The notes under the pieces are model-generated. The model saw only the letters and a program-made list of their open reading frames with translations, did not search any database and was not told the DNA's origin. A DNA stretch of 64,000 bases from Gottfriedia sp049568075 (GTDB lineage Bacteria; Bacillota; Bacilli; Bacillales; Bacillaceae_G): assembly GCA_049568075.1 (NCBI GenBank), contig CP144911.1. One strand, 5' to 3'. A program made the position numbers and the translations under genes. Below are positions 7,412 to 16,488 of the stretch, in pieces (position 1 is the first letter of the stretch; each line of letters starts with the position of its first letter).

Positions 7412-8848
7412 TTACTCCCCATAATTTTCATAAAACGTATTCATAAATACACTATTTGGATCAAACTCTCTTTTCTTATTGAAAAAATCTTGCGTTTTTG
7501 GATATGCTGAAACCATTTGTTGCTTAGACTGATATGGATAATAAGGTAAATAATAAGTACCTCGATGCTCTAGAGTTAGATCAGTCCACTTTTGAATGAC
7601 TTCTTTTGCATATTGAACAGAATCTTTATCTTTACCGTGTTGAATCAAAACAACGAAAGCAAACATATCATCTTTCGCATAATTCATGACTGTTTCATCA
7701 TCTTTTTCAACGTATCGAATCGTAATATTTAATATATTTAAATTTTCATATTGTAAATATTCTCTAACATCATCAATGTAACGAACAAATTCATTTACAG
7801 GTACAAAAAATTCCTGTAAAACTTGTGTATCTTGACGATCATCGAATTCCATAAACTTACTTTCAGAACGCATGACATTATTGCGAGTTTCATAGTTTCC
7901 ATTTAGGGAGTGAATAAAGCGATATTGAAAATCCCAAAATAGATTTTTACCAATGTCCGAAGTTCTGGACATACCTAGTGCAAACTTCGGTAAAAAAGCG
8001 GAATAATCTTGCTTCAGCTCTTGATCTGCATCGGTCATTTTATGGGAAGTTGCCATATAATTAATTGCATAAACCTTATCTAAAAAGCCATCTGGTGCTA
8101 CAGAAATCCTAGCAATATGCATTCTTGCATTTTGGTTTTTTAAAACGTTCTTGTTAAAATAATTTGGATACTTCTTATAGTCCATCGTTTTTGTTTCTAC
8201 TCGATATAATTCATTATTAGTTAGTTGAAACTCTACTTCTAAAATAATTCCAAACAATCCATATCCACCTAATACATACGGGAATAATTCTTTATTCTCG
8301 GTGCGGCTTACTTTAATTACCTTCCCTTCTGGTGTTAATAATGTAAACCAATTAACAGTACTAGCTAATGAGTGATTCCGAATGTCACGACCATGTGCGT
8401 TCACACTTAATGAACCACCTACTGAGAATATCTCTTGTGACTGAGTTACCTTCAATGCAAGATGATAAGGATTAATCGCTTTTTGTATATCTCCCCATGT
8501 AGCACCACTTTGAACAATAATTGTCTTTTGAACAGGATCCACTTTTTCAACCTTATTAAATGTTTTTAAATCAATCACCACACCATCTTTATAATATGTA
8601 TGACCTCCTTGACTATGTCGCTCACCTGCAATTGAAACTGTCTTCCCTTGTTTTTTTGCTTCAATTACAATTTTCTTTAATTGATCTACTTCCTTTCCTT
8701 TGACAATACGATCAATTTTAGTAGGAAGAAGATGGCCAACATCATCAATCACTCCATGCTTTAATGGTGCAGGTTTATTCCACAGCGTATGTAAGACTGT
8801 CACAAACACGGTTAAGAGGAGTATTCCTACAAATATTCTTTTCCCCAA
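7412..8848 (-). CDS. Membrane-anchored FAD-dependent oxidase (VAO / aldonolactone-oxidase type)
   Basis: The protein has 478 residues. Residues 1-22 form one membrane helix or uncleaved signal (KRIFVGILLLTVFVTVLHTL). The FAD_binding_4 domain follows at about 50-210, with VSIAGERHSQGGHTYY, the GATWGDI motif and SVGGSLSVNAHGRD, all typical of vanillyl-alcohol-oxidase-fold flavoproteins such as aldonolactone oxidases. The C-terminal half is the substrate domain. The start codon is TTG at 8848, eight bases after AGGAGG. The catalytic domain most likely faces outside. It forms an operon with the half-MFS protein; the substrate is unknown. Confidence 0.85.
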   Translation of the reverse strand: MGKRIFVGILLLTVFVTVLHTLWNKPAPLKHGVIDDVGHLLPTKIDRIVKGKEVDQLKKIVIEAKKQGKTVSIAGERHSQGGHTYYKDGVVIDLKTFNKVEKVDPVQKTIIVQSGATWGDIQKAINPYHLALKVTQSQEIFSVGGSLSVNAHGRDIRNHSLASTVNWFTLLTPEGKVIKVSRTENKELFPYVLGGYGLFGIILEVEFQLTNNELYRVETKTMDYKKYPNYFNKNVLKNQNARMHIARISVAPDGFLDKVYAINYMATSHKMTDADQELKQDYSAFLPKFALGMSRTSDIGKNLFWDFQYRFIHSLNGNYETRNNVMRSESKFMEFDDRQDTQVLQEFFVPVNEFVRYIDDVREYLQYENLNILNITIRYVEKDDETVMNYAKDDMFAFVVLIQHGKDKDSVQYAKEVIQKWTDLTLEHRGTYYLPYYPYQSKQQMVSAYPKTQDFFNKKREFDPNSVFMNTFYENYGE

Positions 8849-8956
8849 GTTCTTTTCCTCCTAATTGAAAAAATAAATTTAAGCGTTAGAAAAAGACGTG
8901 CTTACACTAATGTATACACGTCTTCTTTTAACAATCTGTACTTGTTCAATACGATA

Positions 8957-10378
8957 TTAACTAAACCAACCAATCATTTGATTTACGTCTTTTTCATCTA
9001 AATGTCTTACCTGATAAGTACGACCAAATTGGCTTGAAAGAATCGTAATGTAGATAGATTTTAGTTTTACTCTTTTTTGAAGGAAACTTTGTTCACCGAT
9101 CAATACTTGTATTCGCTCTTTTGGTAAAATCGCGGTTGTTCTTGAGAAATAACCAGACTGAATGATCACAGTTCGATCTAATAATGTATAGCCTGCGTTT
9201 CTAAATCCTAATTCCCCAATAAATAGACCAATTAAAACAATGCCATAAGCCCAGAAATGGACAAATGGAAGTAATACAATTCCACTTGCTATTAGAAGAA
9301 AAGTAATAATCATTCTTGAATAATACGTTTTTCGAGCTCTTTTTGGTGCTCGGTTTGATATTTCATCATAGTTAATAGAAGGAATAAAATTTTTTAGGAA
9401 TAACTGGACATCCTTCGTTTTAATAAATGGATGTAGAACATGTCTACCTTGTTCCTGCTTATCCCCCATTCCAACAGCTTCGACGTAAACTGTAGAATAG
9501 CCGAATAATTGACGAATGATCCCTTCTTTTATAACTACTCCTTGAATTCGTTTTAACGAAACCGTAAATTCATTTTTTTCGAATAATCCTCTTGTAATAA
9601 TAATTCGATCATCTATTCTTTGGACAGTAAAGTTTGCAAATTTCAATATGTATCGAATGGTTGAAAAAATTAGGGAAAGTAATAAACTACCTAAAAATAC
9701 AATAAAAAACATCATGTAAGTGAATGTTTGTATTTGATTATATATTGCCACATAAATACTATGTGGAAGTAAATCCTCGATTTGTGAAAATAAAGATGCT
9801 AAAACGGCAAAAGCTAGTCCAACTTCAAAGGAAGTGATTCCAGCTAAAAAAAGTTTTCTTGTTTCAATTGTTAAACTTATATCTACTAAAGGTACTGCTT
9901 GTACACTATTTTCCTCAGCTACAACCAAACCTACTTTTTTCTTTTTAGAGTTTAATACTTCATTTTTTAATGAAAGTGCCACTTCCTTAGGTATCGCATT
10001 TAATATACCTTCAGCTTTTTTCCCACCAGCTGTTTCAATTCGTACGCTCACCACATTAAAAAACTGTTGAATAAATCCAGCATTAATTGAAAATGACTGA
10101 ATACGTTCTTTTTGAATAAATGTATTTTCGATTACAAATAATCCCGAACGAATTCTAAATTCATCTTCAGTTATATAGTAGGTAAATCGATACCATTTTA
10201 TGATTGCTGAAGCAACTGGAAAAACAATCAGAACAGCAGCAAACAAATATTGAAACAATGAACCTTTACCACCTGAAACTAAAAGTATAATAAGTGGTAT
10301 TAGTACGTTTTTAATTTGCTCTAAAAATACGGTAAGTATATAAGCTGGATGTTGTCTTTTTGGCTCATACATCGTCAT
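8957..10378 (-). CDS. ydbT: Membrane protein with bacterial PH (bPH2) domains, YdbT-like
   Basis: The protein has 473 residues and several membrane spans separating three bacterial pleckstrin-like (YdbS/YdbT, bPH2) repeats. Each repeat shows the pattern YYITEDEFRIRSGLF, ...RIIITRGLFEKNEF and ...RTVIIQSGYFSRTT, followed by an ERIQ motif (KERIQSF, KRIQGV, KERIQVL). In B. subtilis the ydbS-ydbT pair contributes to resistance against peptide antibiotics of B. amyloliquefaciens. The ATG at 10378 has AAGGA six bases before it and overlaps the 3' end of ydbS by 14 bases, so the two genes are translationally coupled. Confidence 0.85.
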   Translation of the reverse strand: MTMYEPKRQHPAYILTVFLEQIKNVLIPLIILLVSGGKGSLFQYLFAAVLIVFPVASAIIKWYRFTYYITEDEFRIRSGLFVIENTFIQKERIQSFSINAGFIQQFFNVVSVRIETAGGKKAEGILNAIPKEVALSLKNEVLNSKKKKVGLVVAEENSVQAVPLVDISLTIETRKLFLAGITSFEVGLAFAVLASLFSQIEDLLPHSIYVAIYNQIQTFTYMMFFIVFLGSLLLSLIFSTIRYILKFANFTVQRIDDRIIITRGLFEKNEFTVSLKRIQGVVIKEGIIRQLFGYSTVYVEAVGMGDKQEQGRHVLHPFIKTKDVQLFLKNFIPSINYDEISNRAPKRARKTYYSRMIITFLLIASGIVLLPFVHFWAYGIVLIGLFIGELGFRNAGYTLLDRTVIIQSGYFSRTTAILPKERIQVLIGEQSFLQKRVKLKSIYITILSSQFGRTYQVRHLDEKDVNQMIGWFS

Positions 10379-10844
10379 CACTTATCCTTGCTAAGTAGAT
10401 AATTTTATCTCTAAGCTTTTCTGCGACATGGTGTTCTAAGCCTTCAATTTCATGTGTGGTAGCAGCCGTGGAAATATTCACTGTAGATAAACCGTATCGA
10501 CGCAGTATTGGTCCTACTTCTGTCGTAACGTGTTGAACTCTGACCATAGGAATAACAATTCGCTTAATAACAAATATTCCTTTTTGAATTTCTAACTCAT
10601 TTTCATAAATCTCATATGCGGTATATTTCAATTTAAGTGTAGGTAAAAATAAAGTTAAAAAAATAATTAACGCTATAACGATACCTATAATAATCATTAA
10701 AATAAAGAAGGGAAGTGAAAAATATCTCATAAGAAAATAATAGATAATTGGTAAAGCAACTAAAGAGATACTGCTAAGTAGTGATGTAATTCTCCATACT
10801 GACCTCATTTTAGATGATGGTCTTTGTGATGGATTTGCTCTCAT
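10365..10844 (-). CDS. ydbS: PH-domain membrane protein, YdbS-like
   Basis: The protein has 159 residues with two membrane helices near the N-terminus (residues about 20-65) and one bPH2 domain, seen as KYTAYEIYENELEIQKGIFVIK, split here as YENELEIQKGIFVIKR, and VIPMVRVQHV. The C-terminal HHVAEKLRDKIIYLA is a typical YdbS end. It acts with YdbT in the cell membrane. AAAGGTG lies before the ATG. A sigma-A type promoter (10885-10912) precedes it; I do not see the TGAAAC/CGTA pair expected for sigma-W, which drives this operon in B. subtilis. Confidence 0.85.
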   Translation of the reverse strand: MRANPSQRPSSKMRSVWRITSLLSSISLVALPIIYYFLMRYFSLPFFILMIIIGIVIALIIFLTLFLPTLKLKYTAYEIYENELEIQKGIFVIKRIVIPMVRVQHVTTEVGPILRRYGLSTVNISTAATTHEIEGLEHHVAEKLRDKIIYLARISDDDV

Positions 10845-10884
10845 TTAATCACCTTTTCTATCTCATTAATCTATCACTTACTAT

Positions 10885-10912
10885 ATCATACCATGAGACA
10901 AACTATTCACAA
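10885..10912 (-). promoter_or_regulatory. Probable sigma-A promoter of ydbST
   Basis: On the minus strand, TTGTGA (907-912 of this kilobase) and TATGAT (885-890) are spaced by 16 bp, about 40 bases ahead of the ydbS start. Confidence 0.45.
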
Positions 10913-11010
10913 ACCTCCTATTTATCGACAAAGTTAAAAAAAGGTAATTTTCCCCATGATTGATGAAAAAATAATCTTCTAACTAAGCAAATATCTTTAA
11001 TAATCAATAA

Positions 11011-11060
11011 AAAAAGGTTAACTCATAAAGTCGAACGTACTAAGACTTATGAGTAACCTT
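11011..11060 (-). terminator. Terminator of the deacetylase gene
   Basis: The arms AAGGTTA + ACTCATAA and TTATGAGT + AACCTT enclose a loop of about 17 bases. On the minus strand seven T follow. Confidence 0.85.
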
Positions 11061-11063
11061 ATT

Positions 11064-11849
11064 TCAATCGTAATAAATAGTCTCAGATTCTCTAAAATTT
11101 ACAATTACTTTAGCCTGTCCTTCTACAATCTTAGCAAATTCATCCATCGTAGTGTCATACTTAATATAGATTCTAGGTAAAAGATAGACTTCATTCTTTG
11201 TACCCTTTTCTAGATAATATTTCGGATCTGTCGCTACTGCAAATTTATAGTACTTTTTTGTTTCCTCAATTACTTTATCATTATGATAACCATAAGGATA
11301 AGAGAGAGCTATCACAGGTTTTCCAGTGATTGATTGGATCTTATCTTTGGAATCTTTCAACTCATGCTGATAATCATCTATCTTCCTTAAATCTAGATGG
11401 GTTGCAGTGTGTGATTGGATTGAAAACCTCCCTGTATCAGACATCTTTTTTAAATCCGTGCTAGAAAGACGATCCGGCCATCCAATATAGTCGGATATCG
11501 CAAAGATAGTTGCTCTTGGTGTAAAGGTATCCGATTTCAATTTTTGAAAGATTTTTAACACATTTAAGTTATTTTTATAACCGTCATCAATTGTAATAAA
11601 TACAGGTTTCTTTACGTTATTACGGTCTCCCCATTGTTCAAAAGTTAAAAGTGTAAATCCATGATCACGTAAATAAATCATTTGTTTTTCAAAATTCTCT
11701 GGTGAGACAAACAAGTCTCTTACTCCGTGACCAGTAAACTCATCAATGGAATGATAAATTAAAATTGGAATTTTATCTGTAGCATGTGTTTTTTCTGGCA
11801 ACTGTATCCACAAAAATAAACATAGAAAAAATAAAGTTATCTTTCGCAT
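11064..11849 (-). CDS. Secreted polysaccharide deacetylase (NodB domain)
   Basis: The protein has 261 residues: a signal peptide (MRKITLFFLCLFLWIQLPEK, ending near THAT) and one NodB domain. Motif 1 reads FITIDDGYKNN (D-D pair kept), motif 2 SIQSHTATHLDLRK (zinc HxxxH kept), and motif 3 ALSYPYGYHND. These metal-dependent enzymes remove acetyl groups from cell-wall or exopolysaccharide GlcNAc. The order and the short form resemble YxkH/IcaB-type enzymes rather than PdaA. GTGAGG precedes the ATG at 11849; the GTG four codons earlier is part of the ribosome site. It is a single gene outside any obvious polysaccharide operon. Confidence 0.88.
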   Translation of the reverse strand: MRKITLFFLCLFLWIQLPEKTHATDKIPILIYHSIDEFTGHGVRDLFVSPENFEKQMIYLRDHGFTLLTFEQWGDRNNVKKPVFITIDDGYKNNLNVLKIFQKLKSDTFTPRATIFAISDYIGWPDRLSSTDLKKMSDTGRFSIQSHTATHLDLRKIDDYQHELKDSKDKIQSITGKPVIALSYPYGYHNDKVIEETKKYYKFAVATDPKYYLEKGTKNEVYLLPRIYIKYDTTMDEFAKIVEGQAKVIVNFRESETIYYD

Positions 11850-11920
11850 ATAAATCCTCACTTTATCTTTTTTCTATTAGTGTTCCAATTTCATTGCCTT
11901 GTATTATAAATTCTCTTACA

Positions 11921-11950
11921 AAATAAAAAAGACTCGTAAATAACCGAGTC
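11921..11950 (-). terminator. Terminator of the yodTSRQ operon
   Basis: GACTCG / CGAGTC with an 8-base loop is followed by TTTTTTATTTT on the minus strand. It lies about 200 bases downstream of yodQ, and no gene is seen between. Confidence 0.8.
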
Positions 11951-12147
11951 CTCTACCCTTTATTGTTATAACGCCAACATCTTGATCATTGCAGTACTTA
12001 GCCCACAACATTGTATTGCTATTTTTCGCCAGATCATCCACTTTAATCTAGTACTTGATTTCGTCGATTATTTACATAATATTTAATATAAAAGCTCATA
12101 TTATTTCCTTGAAAATATTTTGAGACTTGTTTTGATAAAATACTCCA

Positions 12148-13416
12148 TTATTCATCTACTCCACACCAATCTAGTAAAGTGTAAGCAATTACCTCCGTAC
12201 AACGAAACAATTCATCTAGATCAATGTATTCATTTGGATAATGTGCAACCTTCGTTTCTCCTGGTCCAAACACAATAGTAGGTATTTGTTTTATTTGTGT
12301 AAATAAACCGCCGTCCGTACCCCATGGAGAGGCTTCAATAATTGGTTCATTTTTATAAACATATTGATATGATTTCTTTAGAGATTCCATAAATGGATGC
12401 TCAAGATCAATACTACCTGGTAACCATCTTGCTCCAAAAAATTCAAGCTCTACCGGATTTTCAATAAACCAATCATCAATTAATGAGAGTGTTTTAAGCC
12501 ACCTCGTTATTTCAAGTTTAGCTTCTTCGATTGTTTCATTTGGTGAAACACCTAGCCTTCCCTCAAGAGTAACTAGATCCGAGACAGAGGAGGGCCAAGT
12601 ACCTCCATTTATTTTTCCGATATTAATTGGAATTGGAATTGGCACATTTTTGTATAGTGGATCATCTAGTAATCTTGTATTTCGAACTTTTTCTAATTGA
12701 TTTATATGATTAATAACCATTATACTTTTTTCAATTGCACTAATACCTTCATACCTTGTTCCACCGTGGGCGACTTTACCTTTTACTTTTATTCGAAACC
12801 AAACACTACCTTGCTGTTTCGGAAAAATTTTCATTTTAGTTGGTTCTGGAATAAGGACAGCATCAGCTTCGTATCCTCGTAATATCGTTGCTAGCGTACC
12901 TGCCCCTCCGCTTTCTTCCTCAATAACACTTTCAAAATAGATGTCGCCTTTAAGAGGAATATTACATTTTTTTATTGCTTCAATCGCAAATAATGCAGCA
13001 ACATTTCCGCCCTTCATATCTGTTGTTCCCCTACCATATAAGCGATTCCCAACGATTGCACCACTATACGGATGGCGCTCCCAACTACTTAGTTCACCCT
13101 CAGGAACCACATCAATATGTCCATTTAATATAATCGATCTACCATTACCTGTTCCCTTAAAAATTGCAACGATATTCGGACTATCTTCAAATGAAGTTCG
13201 TTCTGAAATAAAATAAGATGATTTTGTTAATTCCTCAATTGACGGCTCAAAACGATCAATCACTAATCCTAGATTTTGTAAATAATTTGAGACAATTTTT
13301 TGTGCAGCAGCTTCATTTCCTGAAACACTTTTTTCACGAACAAGATTTTGAAGTAATTCAATTGCCTTGTTCTTATTTTTATGAATGTAGTCATTAATTT
13401 TAACTTTCAAATCCAA
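12148..13416 (-). CDS. yodQ: M20-family deacylase, YodQ-like
   Basis: The protein has 422 residues, a zinc-dependent M20 amidohydrolase of the ArgE/DapE group. Metal-binding motifs are ILNGHIDVVP, GRGTTDMKGG (bridging Asp) and ESVIEEESGGAGT (catalytic Glu-Glu), with a late His in IVFGPGETKVAHYPNE. It should hydrolyse an N-acyl amino compound made in this operon, as presumed for YodQ of B. subtilis. The start is TTG at 13416 with GGGAGTG seven bases before. It is the last gene of the operon, six bases after yodR. In B. subtilis yodP and kamA would follow; here they are absent. Confidence 0.85.
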   Translation of the reverse strand: MDLKVKINDYIHKNKNKAIELLQNLVREKSVSGNEAAAQKIVSNYLQNLGLVIDRFEPSIEELTKSSYFISERTSFEDSPNIVAIFKGTGNGRSIILNGHIDVVPEGELSSWERHPYSGAIVGNRLYGRGTTDMKGGNVAALFAIEAIKKCNIPLKGDIYFESVIEEESGGAGTLATILRGYEADAVLIPEPTKMKIFPKQQGSVWFRIKVKGKVAHGGTRYEGISAIEKSIMVINHINQLEKVRNTRLLDDPLYKNVPIPIPINIGKINGGTWPSSVSDLVTLEGRLGVSPNETIEEAKLEITRWLKTLSLIDDWFIENPVELEFFGARWLPGSIDLEHPFMESLKKSYQYVYKNEPIIEASPWGTDGGLFTQIKQIPTIVFGPGETKVAHYPNEYIDLDELFRCTEVIAYTLLDWCGVDE

Positions 13417-13422
13417 TCTTGA

Positions 13423-14106
13423 TCACTCCCAACGATGAACAATAACATTTGGGTTCACAAATAGTGGAGCACCAGTTTTCTCAATCACATCGCTGACTAA
13501 ATATGGGGACATTACTTCATTTAACCAAAGCTCTCCATTTTCTTTTTTAACTTCAATTACGGCCATTTCAGTAATGATTAAATCTACGCAATTTGGAGAT
13601 GTAAGAGGGAGTGTACATTCAGAGACTATTTTTGGGTCACCATTTTTATTAGTATGGTTCATTAAAACAATTACTTTTTTTGATTTTTGAGCTAAGTCCA
13701 TTGCTCCACCAATTCCTGGCACTCTTTTACCAGGGACAATCCAATTTGCTAAATCCCCATTTTTACTGACTTCGAGGGCACCTAGTACTGTTAAATCTAA
13801 TAAACCTTTTCGAATAATCGCAAAGGCTATGCTACTATCAAAATAACTTGAACCTGGAATTAATGTTACAGGTAATCCTGCAGCATTACATAAATTCTCA
13901 TCTTCCTCACCTTTTTGCGGAGTAGGCCCTAAACCTAATACGCCATTTTCTGCATGGAACATTACTTGGCAATCATCTGGTAAGTAATTTGGGATCAGTG
14001 AAGGAATTCCAATCCCAAGATTCACAATCATACCGCTTTTTACTTCTTTTGCTGCACGTTTTGCCATCATTTCCCTAGGATTTATTTTTCCCAAACCCAC
14101 TTCCAA
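13423..14106 (-). CDS. yodR: 3-oxoacid CoA-transferase, subunit B (YodR-like)
   Basis: The protein has 227 residues, the beta subunit of a family I CoA-transferase. VNLGIGIPSLIPNYL and the active-site region HAENGVLGLGPTP with the catalytic Glu are clear, followed by SYFDSSIAFAIIRKG. It pairs with the alpha subunit encoded just upstream. Together they should move CoA onto a 3-keto or related acid produced by the aminotransferase. The frame opens with TTG at 14106 after AAGGGG, overlapping the alpha gene by 25 bases; an ATG twelve codons in is a less likely start. Confidence 0.9.
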   Translation of the reverse strand: MEVGLGKINPREMMAKRAAKEVKSGMIVNLGIGIPSLIPNYLPDDCQVMFHAENGVLGLGPTPQKGEEDENLCNAAGLPVTLIPGSSYFDSSIAFAIIRKGLLDLTVLGALEVSKNGDLANWIVPGKRVPGIGGAMDLAQKSKKVIVLMNHTNKNGDPKIVSECTLPLTSPNCVDLIITEMAVIEVKKENGELWLNEVMSPYLVSDVIEKTGAPLFVNPNVIVHRWE

Positions 14107-14777
14107 TTCACCCCTTCCGATTGAACGATGTGGTTTACGAAAGCGCCAGGCACGATAATTTCTTCAGGTTCTAATGCTCCTAATGGAACAATTTCATCAA
14201 CTTCCGCAATTGTGATTTTTCCGGCCATTGCTACATAAGGATTCGTATTGCGAGCACTCTTATCAAAAACTAAATTCCCAAAAGGGTCTGCTTTCTTCGC
14301 ATATACAATTGAAACATCTGAAATAAGAGGAGTTTCAACTAAATACTCTTTCCCTAATACATTCACTCTCTGTTTATCAATATCTATTACACTATCAATC
14401 CCAATATCCACTAAAACGCCACCTAATCCAACTCCACCCGCTCGGATCCGTTCGATAAATGTACCTTGAGGACTGAACTCTATTTCTAACGTACCATCTG
14501 TCATTTGCTTTCCAGCATTCGGATTTGATCCGATATGTGTTGTAATCATTTTTTTTACTCTTTTAGCCGTCACTAATTGGCCAATCCCAACATCAGGAAA
14601 CCCCGTATCATTTCCAATTAGAGTAAGATCTTTCACACCTTTCTCTAAAATGCTCCTTATTAATGTTGGTGGGTTACCGATTCCTCCAAACCCACCGAAC
14701 ATTAACACCATATCATCTTTAAAATAAAGCAAAGCTTCTTCAATACTAATGATTTTTCCGAAAGTATTGATTGCCAT
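14082..14777 (-). CDS. yodS: 3-oxoacid CoA-transferase, subunit A (YodS-like)
   Basis: The protein has 231 residues with the alpha-subunit signatures VLMFGGFGGIGNPPTLI and ITTHIGSNPNAGKQM, and the oxyanion-type motif GGVGLGGVLVDIGID. It is a CoA-transferase subunit of the acetoacetate/butyrate type. The ATG overlaps the stop of yodT by one base (TAATG), so translation is coupled. A cytosolic heteromer with the product of the next gene is expected. The substrate is not shown by sequence; in lysine-type degradation schemes it would be an amino-keto acid. Confidence 0.9.
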   Translation of the reverse strand: MAINTFGKIISIEEALLYFKDDMVLMFGGFGGIGNPPTLIRSILEKGVKDLTLIGNDTGFPDVGIGQLVTAKRVKKMITTHIGSNPNAGKQMTDGTLEIEFSPQGTFIERIRAGGVGLGGVLVDIGIDSVIDIDKQRVNVLGKEYLVETPLISDVSIVYAKKADPFGNLVFDKSARNTNPYVAMAGKITIAEVDEIVPLGALEPEEIIVPGAFVNHIVQSEGVNWKWVWEK

Positions 14778-16105
14778 TATTCGATCTCCTTTGCTTCTTG
14801 ATTTAGCTCATTAAATACTTCCTTCAATAAAGTTAGCAATTCATTTACTTGCGCAACAGTAATGACTAAAGGTGGAGAAAGCAAGAAACTATTTTCAGAT
14901 CTTCCATATGGACCACTAACAGATGGATACAGTAATAATCCATGATTTTTAGCAATCTCAATTACACGATTTGTTACACTTTTACATTCAAAGAAATCTT
15001 CATTTATTTCTATTCCGATCAGTAGTCCTTCTCCCCTGACATCGAATAGAAAAGGATACTCTTTCTGCCATTCCTTTAGTTTTAATTTAATCTTCTCACC
15101 TTGTATTTTAGAATTTTGTACTAATCCATTTTTTTCGACATAGTTTAAAACCGCTAAAGCTATACTTGCAGAGAGAGGATTCGCACTAAACGTATGTCCA
15201 CTCATAACAAGTCGACTGCCTTCTAATATTGGTTGCATTACACGATCACTTGCGACTGCTACAGCAATTGGCGTATAACCAGCAGCTAATCCCTTACCAA
15301 GGACTAATAAATCGGGCACACAATTCCAATGGTTCATTCCGAACATTTCCCCAGTTCTACCTATTCCCGTCATTACTTCGTCCGCAATAAGTAACACATC
15401 ATGTTTATCACAAATTTCTTTAATTTTTTCATAATATCCTTTTGGAGGAGTTAACGCAGCTCCTGCCGCACCAACAATAGGTTCAGCTATAAAGGCTGCT
15501 ACATTTTCAGAACCTAATTTCTGAATTGTACGGTCAAGTGCGGTCGCACAAAGTAAACCACAATTTCCAGGCTCTAATTCAAATGGGCACCTTTTGCAAT
15601 ACGGCGCTTCAACCATTGGATAATCCTCTAGTAAACTAGTAAAACGTTTCCTCCTTAAAGGATGCCCTGACATAGATAAGGATCCGATGGTGATGCCATG
15701 ATAGCTCATGCTCCTTGATATAATCTTCGTTTTCGAATGAATTCCTCTTTCTTGAAAATGCTGTATTGCCATTTTCATAGCCGTTTCAGTTGCTTCAGTA
15801 CCACTATTAACAAAAAAACTCCAATTTAAATCTCCAGGTGCTAGCTGAGCTATTTTTTCAGCTAATTGTTCTGCCGCCTCACTCGTAAACTGTGATCTAT
15901 AAACAAACGCCACTTTAGAGGCCTGTTTTACCATTTCATCAATTATTTCCTTCACACCATGACCAATACTTGCAGCAACTGCACCCGAAGAACCATCAAT
16001 ATATTTCTTTCCTTGCTTGTCCCATAGGTAGATAGTTTCTCCTCGATCAATTGTTGGATAACTATCACCTACAAGTGGTTTTATTAAATAATCCCTTTTA
16101 GTCAT
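14777..16105 (-). CDS. yodT: Class III aminotransferase, YodT-like
   Basis: The protein has 442 residues, PLP fold type I, class III. The PLP phosphate contact is FFVNSGTEATETAMK, the cofactor Asp lies in LLIADEVMTGIGRTG, and the lysine forming the Schiff base is in LLVLGKGLAAGY. It is first in a tight four-gene operon with a CoA-transferase and an M20 hydrolase, as in B. subtilis yodTSRQ. There the operon is mother-cell expressed and includes lysine 2,3-aminomutase, so an omega- or beta-amino acid is the likely substrate. GGTGGGA precedes the ATG. I could not identify a clear sigma-K promoter. Confidence 0.88.
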   Translation of the reverse strand: MTKRDYLIKPLVGDSYPTIDRGETIYLWDKQGKKYIDGSSGAVAASIGHGVKEIIDEMVKQASKVAFVYRSQFTSEAAEQLAEKIAQLAPGDLNWSFFVNSGTEATETAMKMAIQHFQERGIHSKTKIISRSMSYHGITIGSLSMSGHPLRRKRFTSLLEDYPMVEAPYCKRCPFELEPGNCGLLCATALDRTIQKLGSENVAAFIAEPIVGAAGAALTPPKGYYEKIKEICDKHDVLLIADEVMTGIGRTGEMFGMNHWNCVPDLLVLGKGLAAGYTPIAVAVASDRVMQPILEGSRLVMSGHTFSANPLSASIALAVLNYVEKNGLVQNSKIQGEKIKLKLKEWQKEYPFLFDVRGEGLLIGIEINEDFFECKSVTNRVIEIAKNHGLLLYPSVSGPYGRSENSFLLSPPLVITVAQVNELLTLLKEVFNELNQEAKEIE

Positions 16106-16229
16106 ACTATCCCACCATCTTTCACTTAGATCTCATTACTATATATATAGTTGAAAGAGCATGAAGTTAGACTAATGAAAAACAATAGGGTTTACGTCGA
16201 ATGAAATTATGTTGATTACAACTTAAAAA

Positions 16230-16428
16230 GACCACAAAAATGTGGTCTCAGACTGTTGACAAACGCTCGCTTTCTTCGTTGCTTCACCTGCCTGCGCGGT
16301 GCTCATTACGTCTAGGGTAACTCCGCTCCTCACCAGGCTTCGCGCCTCGAAAGACAAGCGCTTGCAATCAGTCTGAAAGTCAGGTTTTTAGTACTTTGTC
16401 TACACACTGAAACCACAAAAATGTGGTT
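16230..16428. repeat. CAGACTG element, long copy, between two copies of one hairpin
   Basis: The element itself is 16249-16409 (161 bp) and markedly richer in G+C than its surroundings. On each side stands the same 16-base palindrome ACCACAAAAATGTGGT, at 16231-16246 and 16412-16427. Read on the minus strand, the left copy is followed by TTTTT and so makes a terminator for the gene at 16489-16788; the right copy, nearer the gene, has no U-tract. The element has ends CAGACTG and CTACACACTG and an internal GACAA-CGC direct repeat. Confidence 0.8.
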
Positions 16429-16488
16429 TTAACTTTCCTTTATGTATTTAGCAAACGAATTAGTTTACAACGAAGCTATTAATAACTT

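Noticed and set aside
10845..10960. Sigma-W promoter before ydbST
   Set aside because: The expected TGAAAC...CGTA pair is not visible; a sigma-A-like TTGTGA/TATGAT pair fits better.
16106..16200. Sigma-K promoter before yodT
   Set aside because: An AC...CTATATATA arrangement exists, but the spacing and -10 are too poor to claim it.
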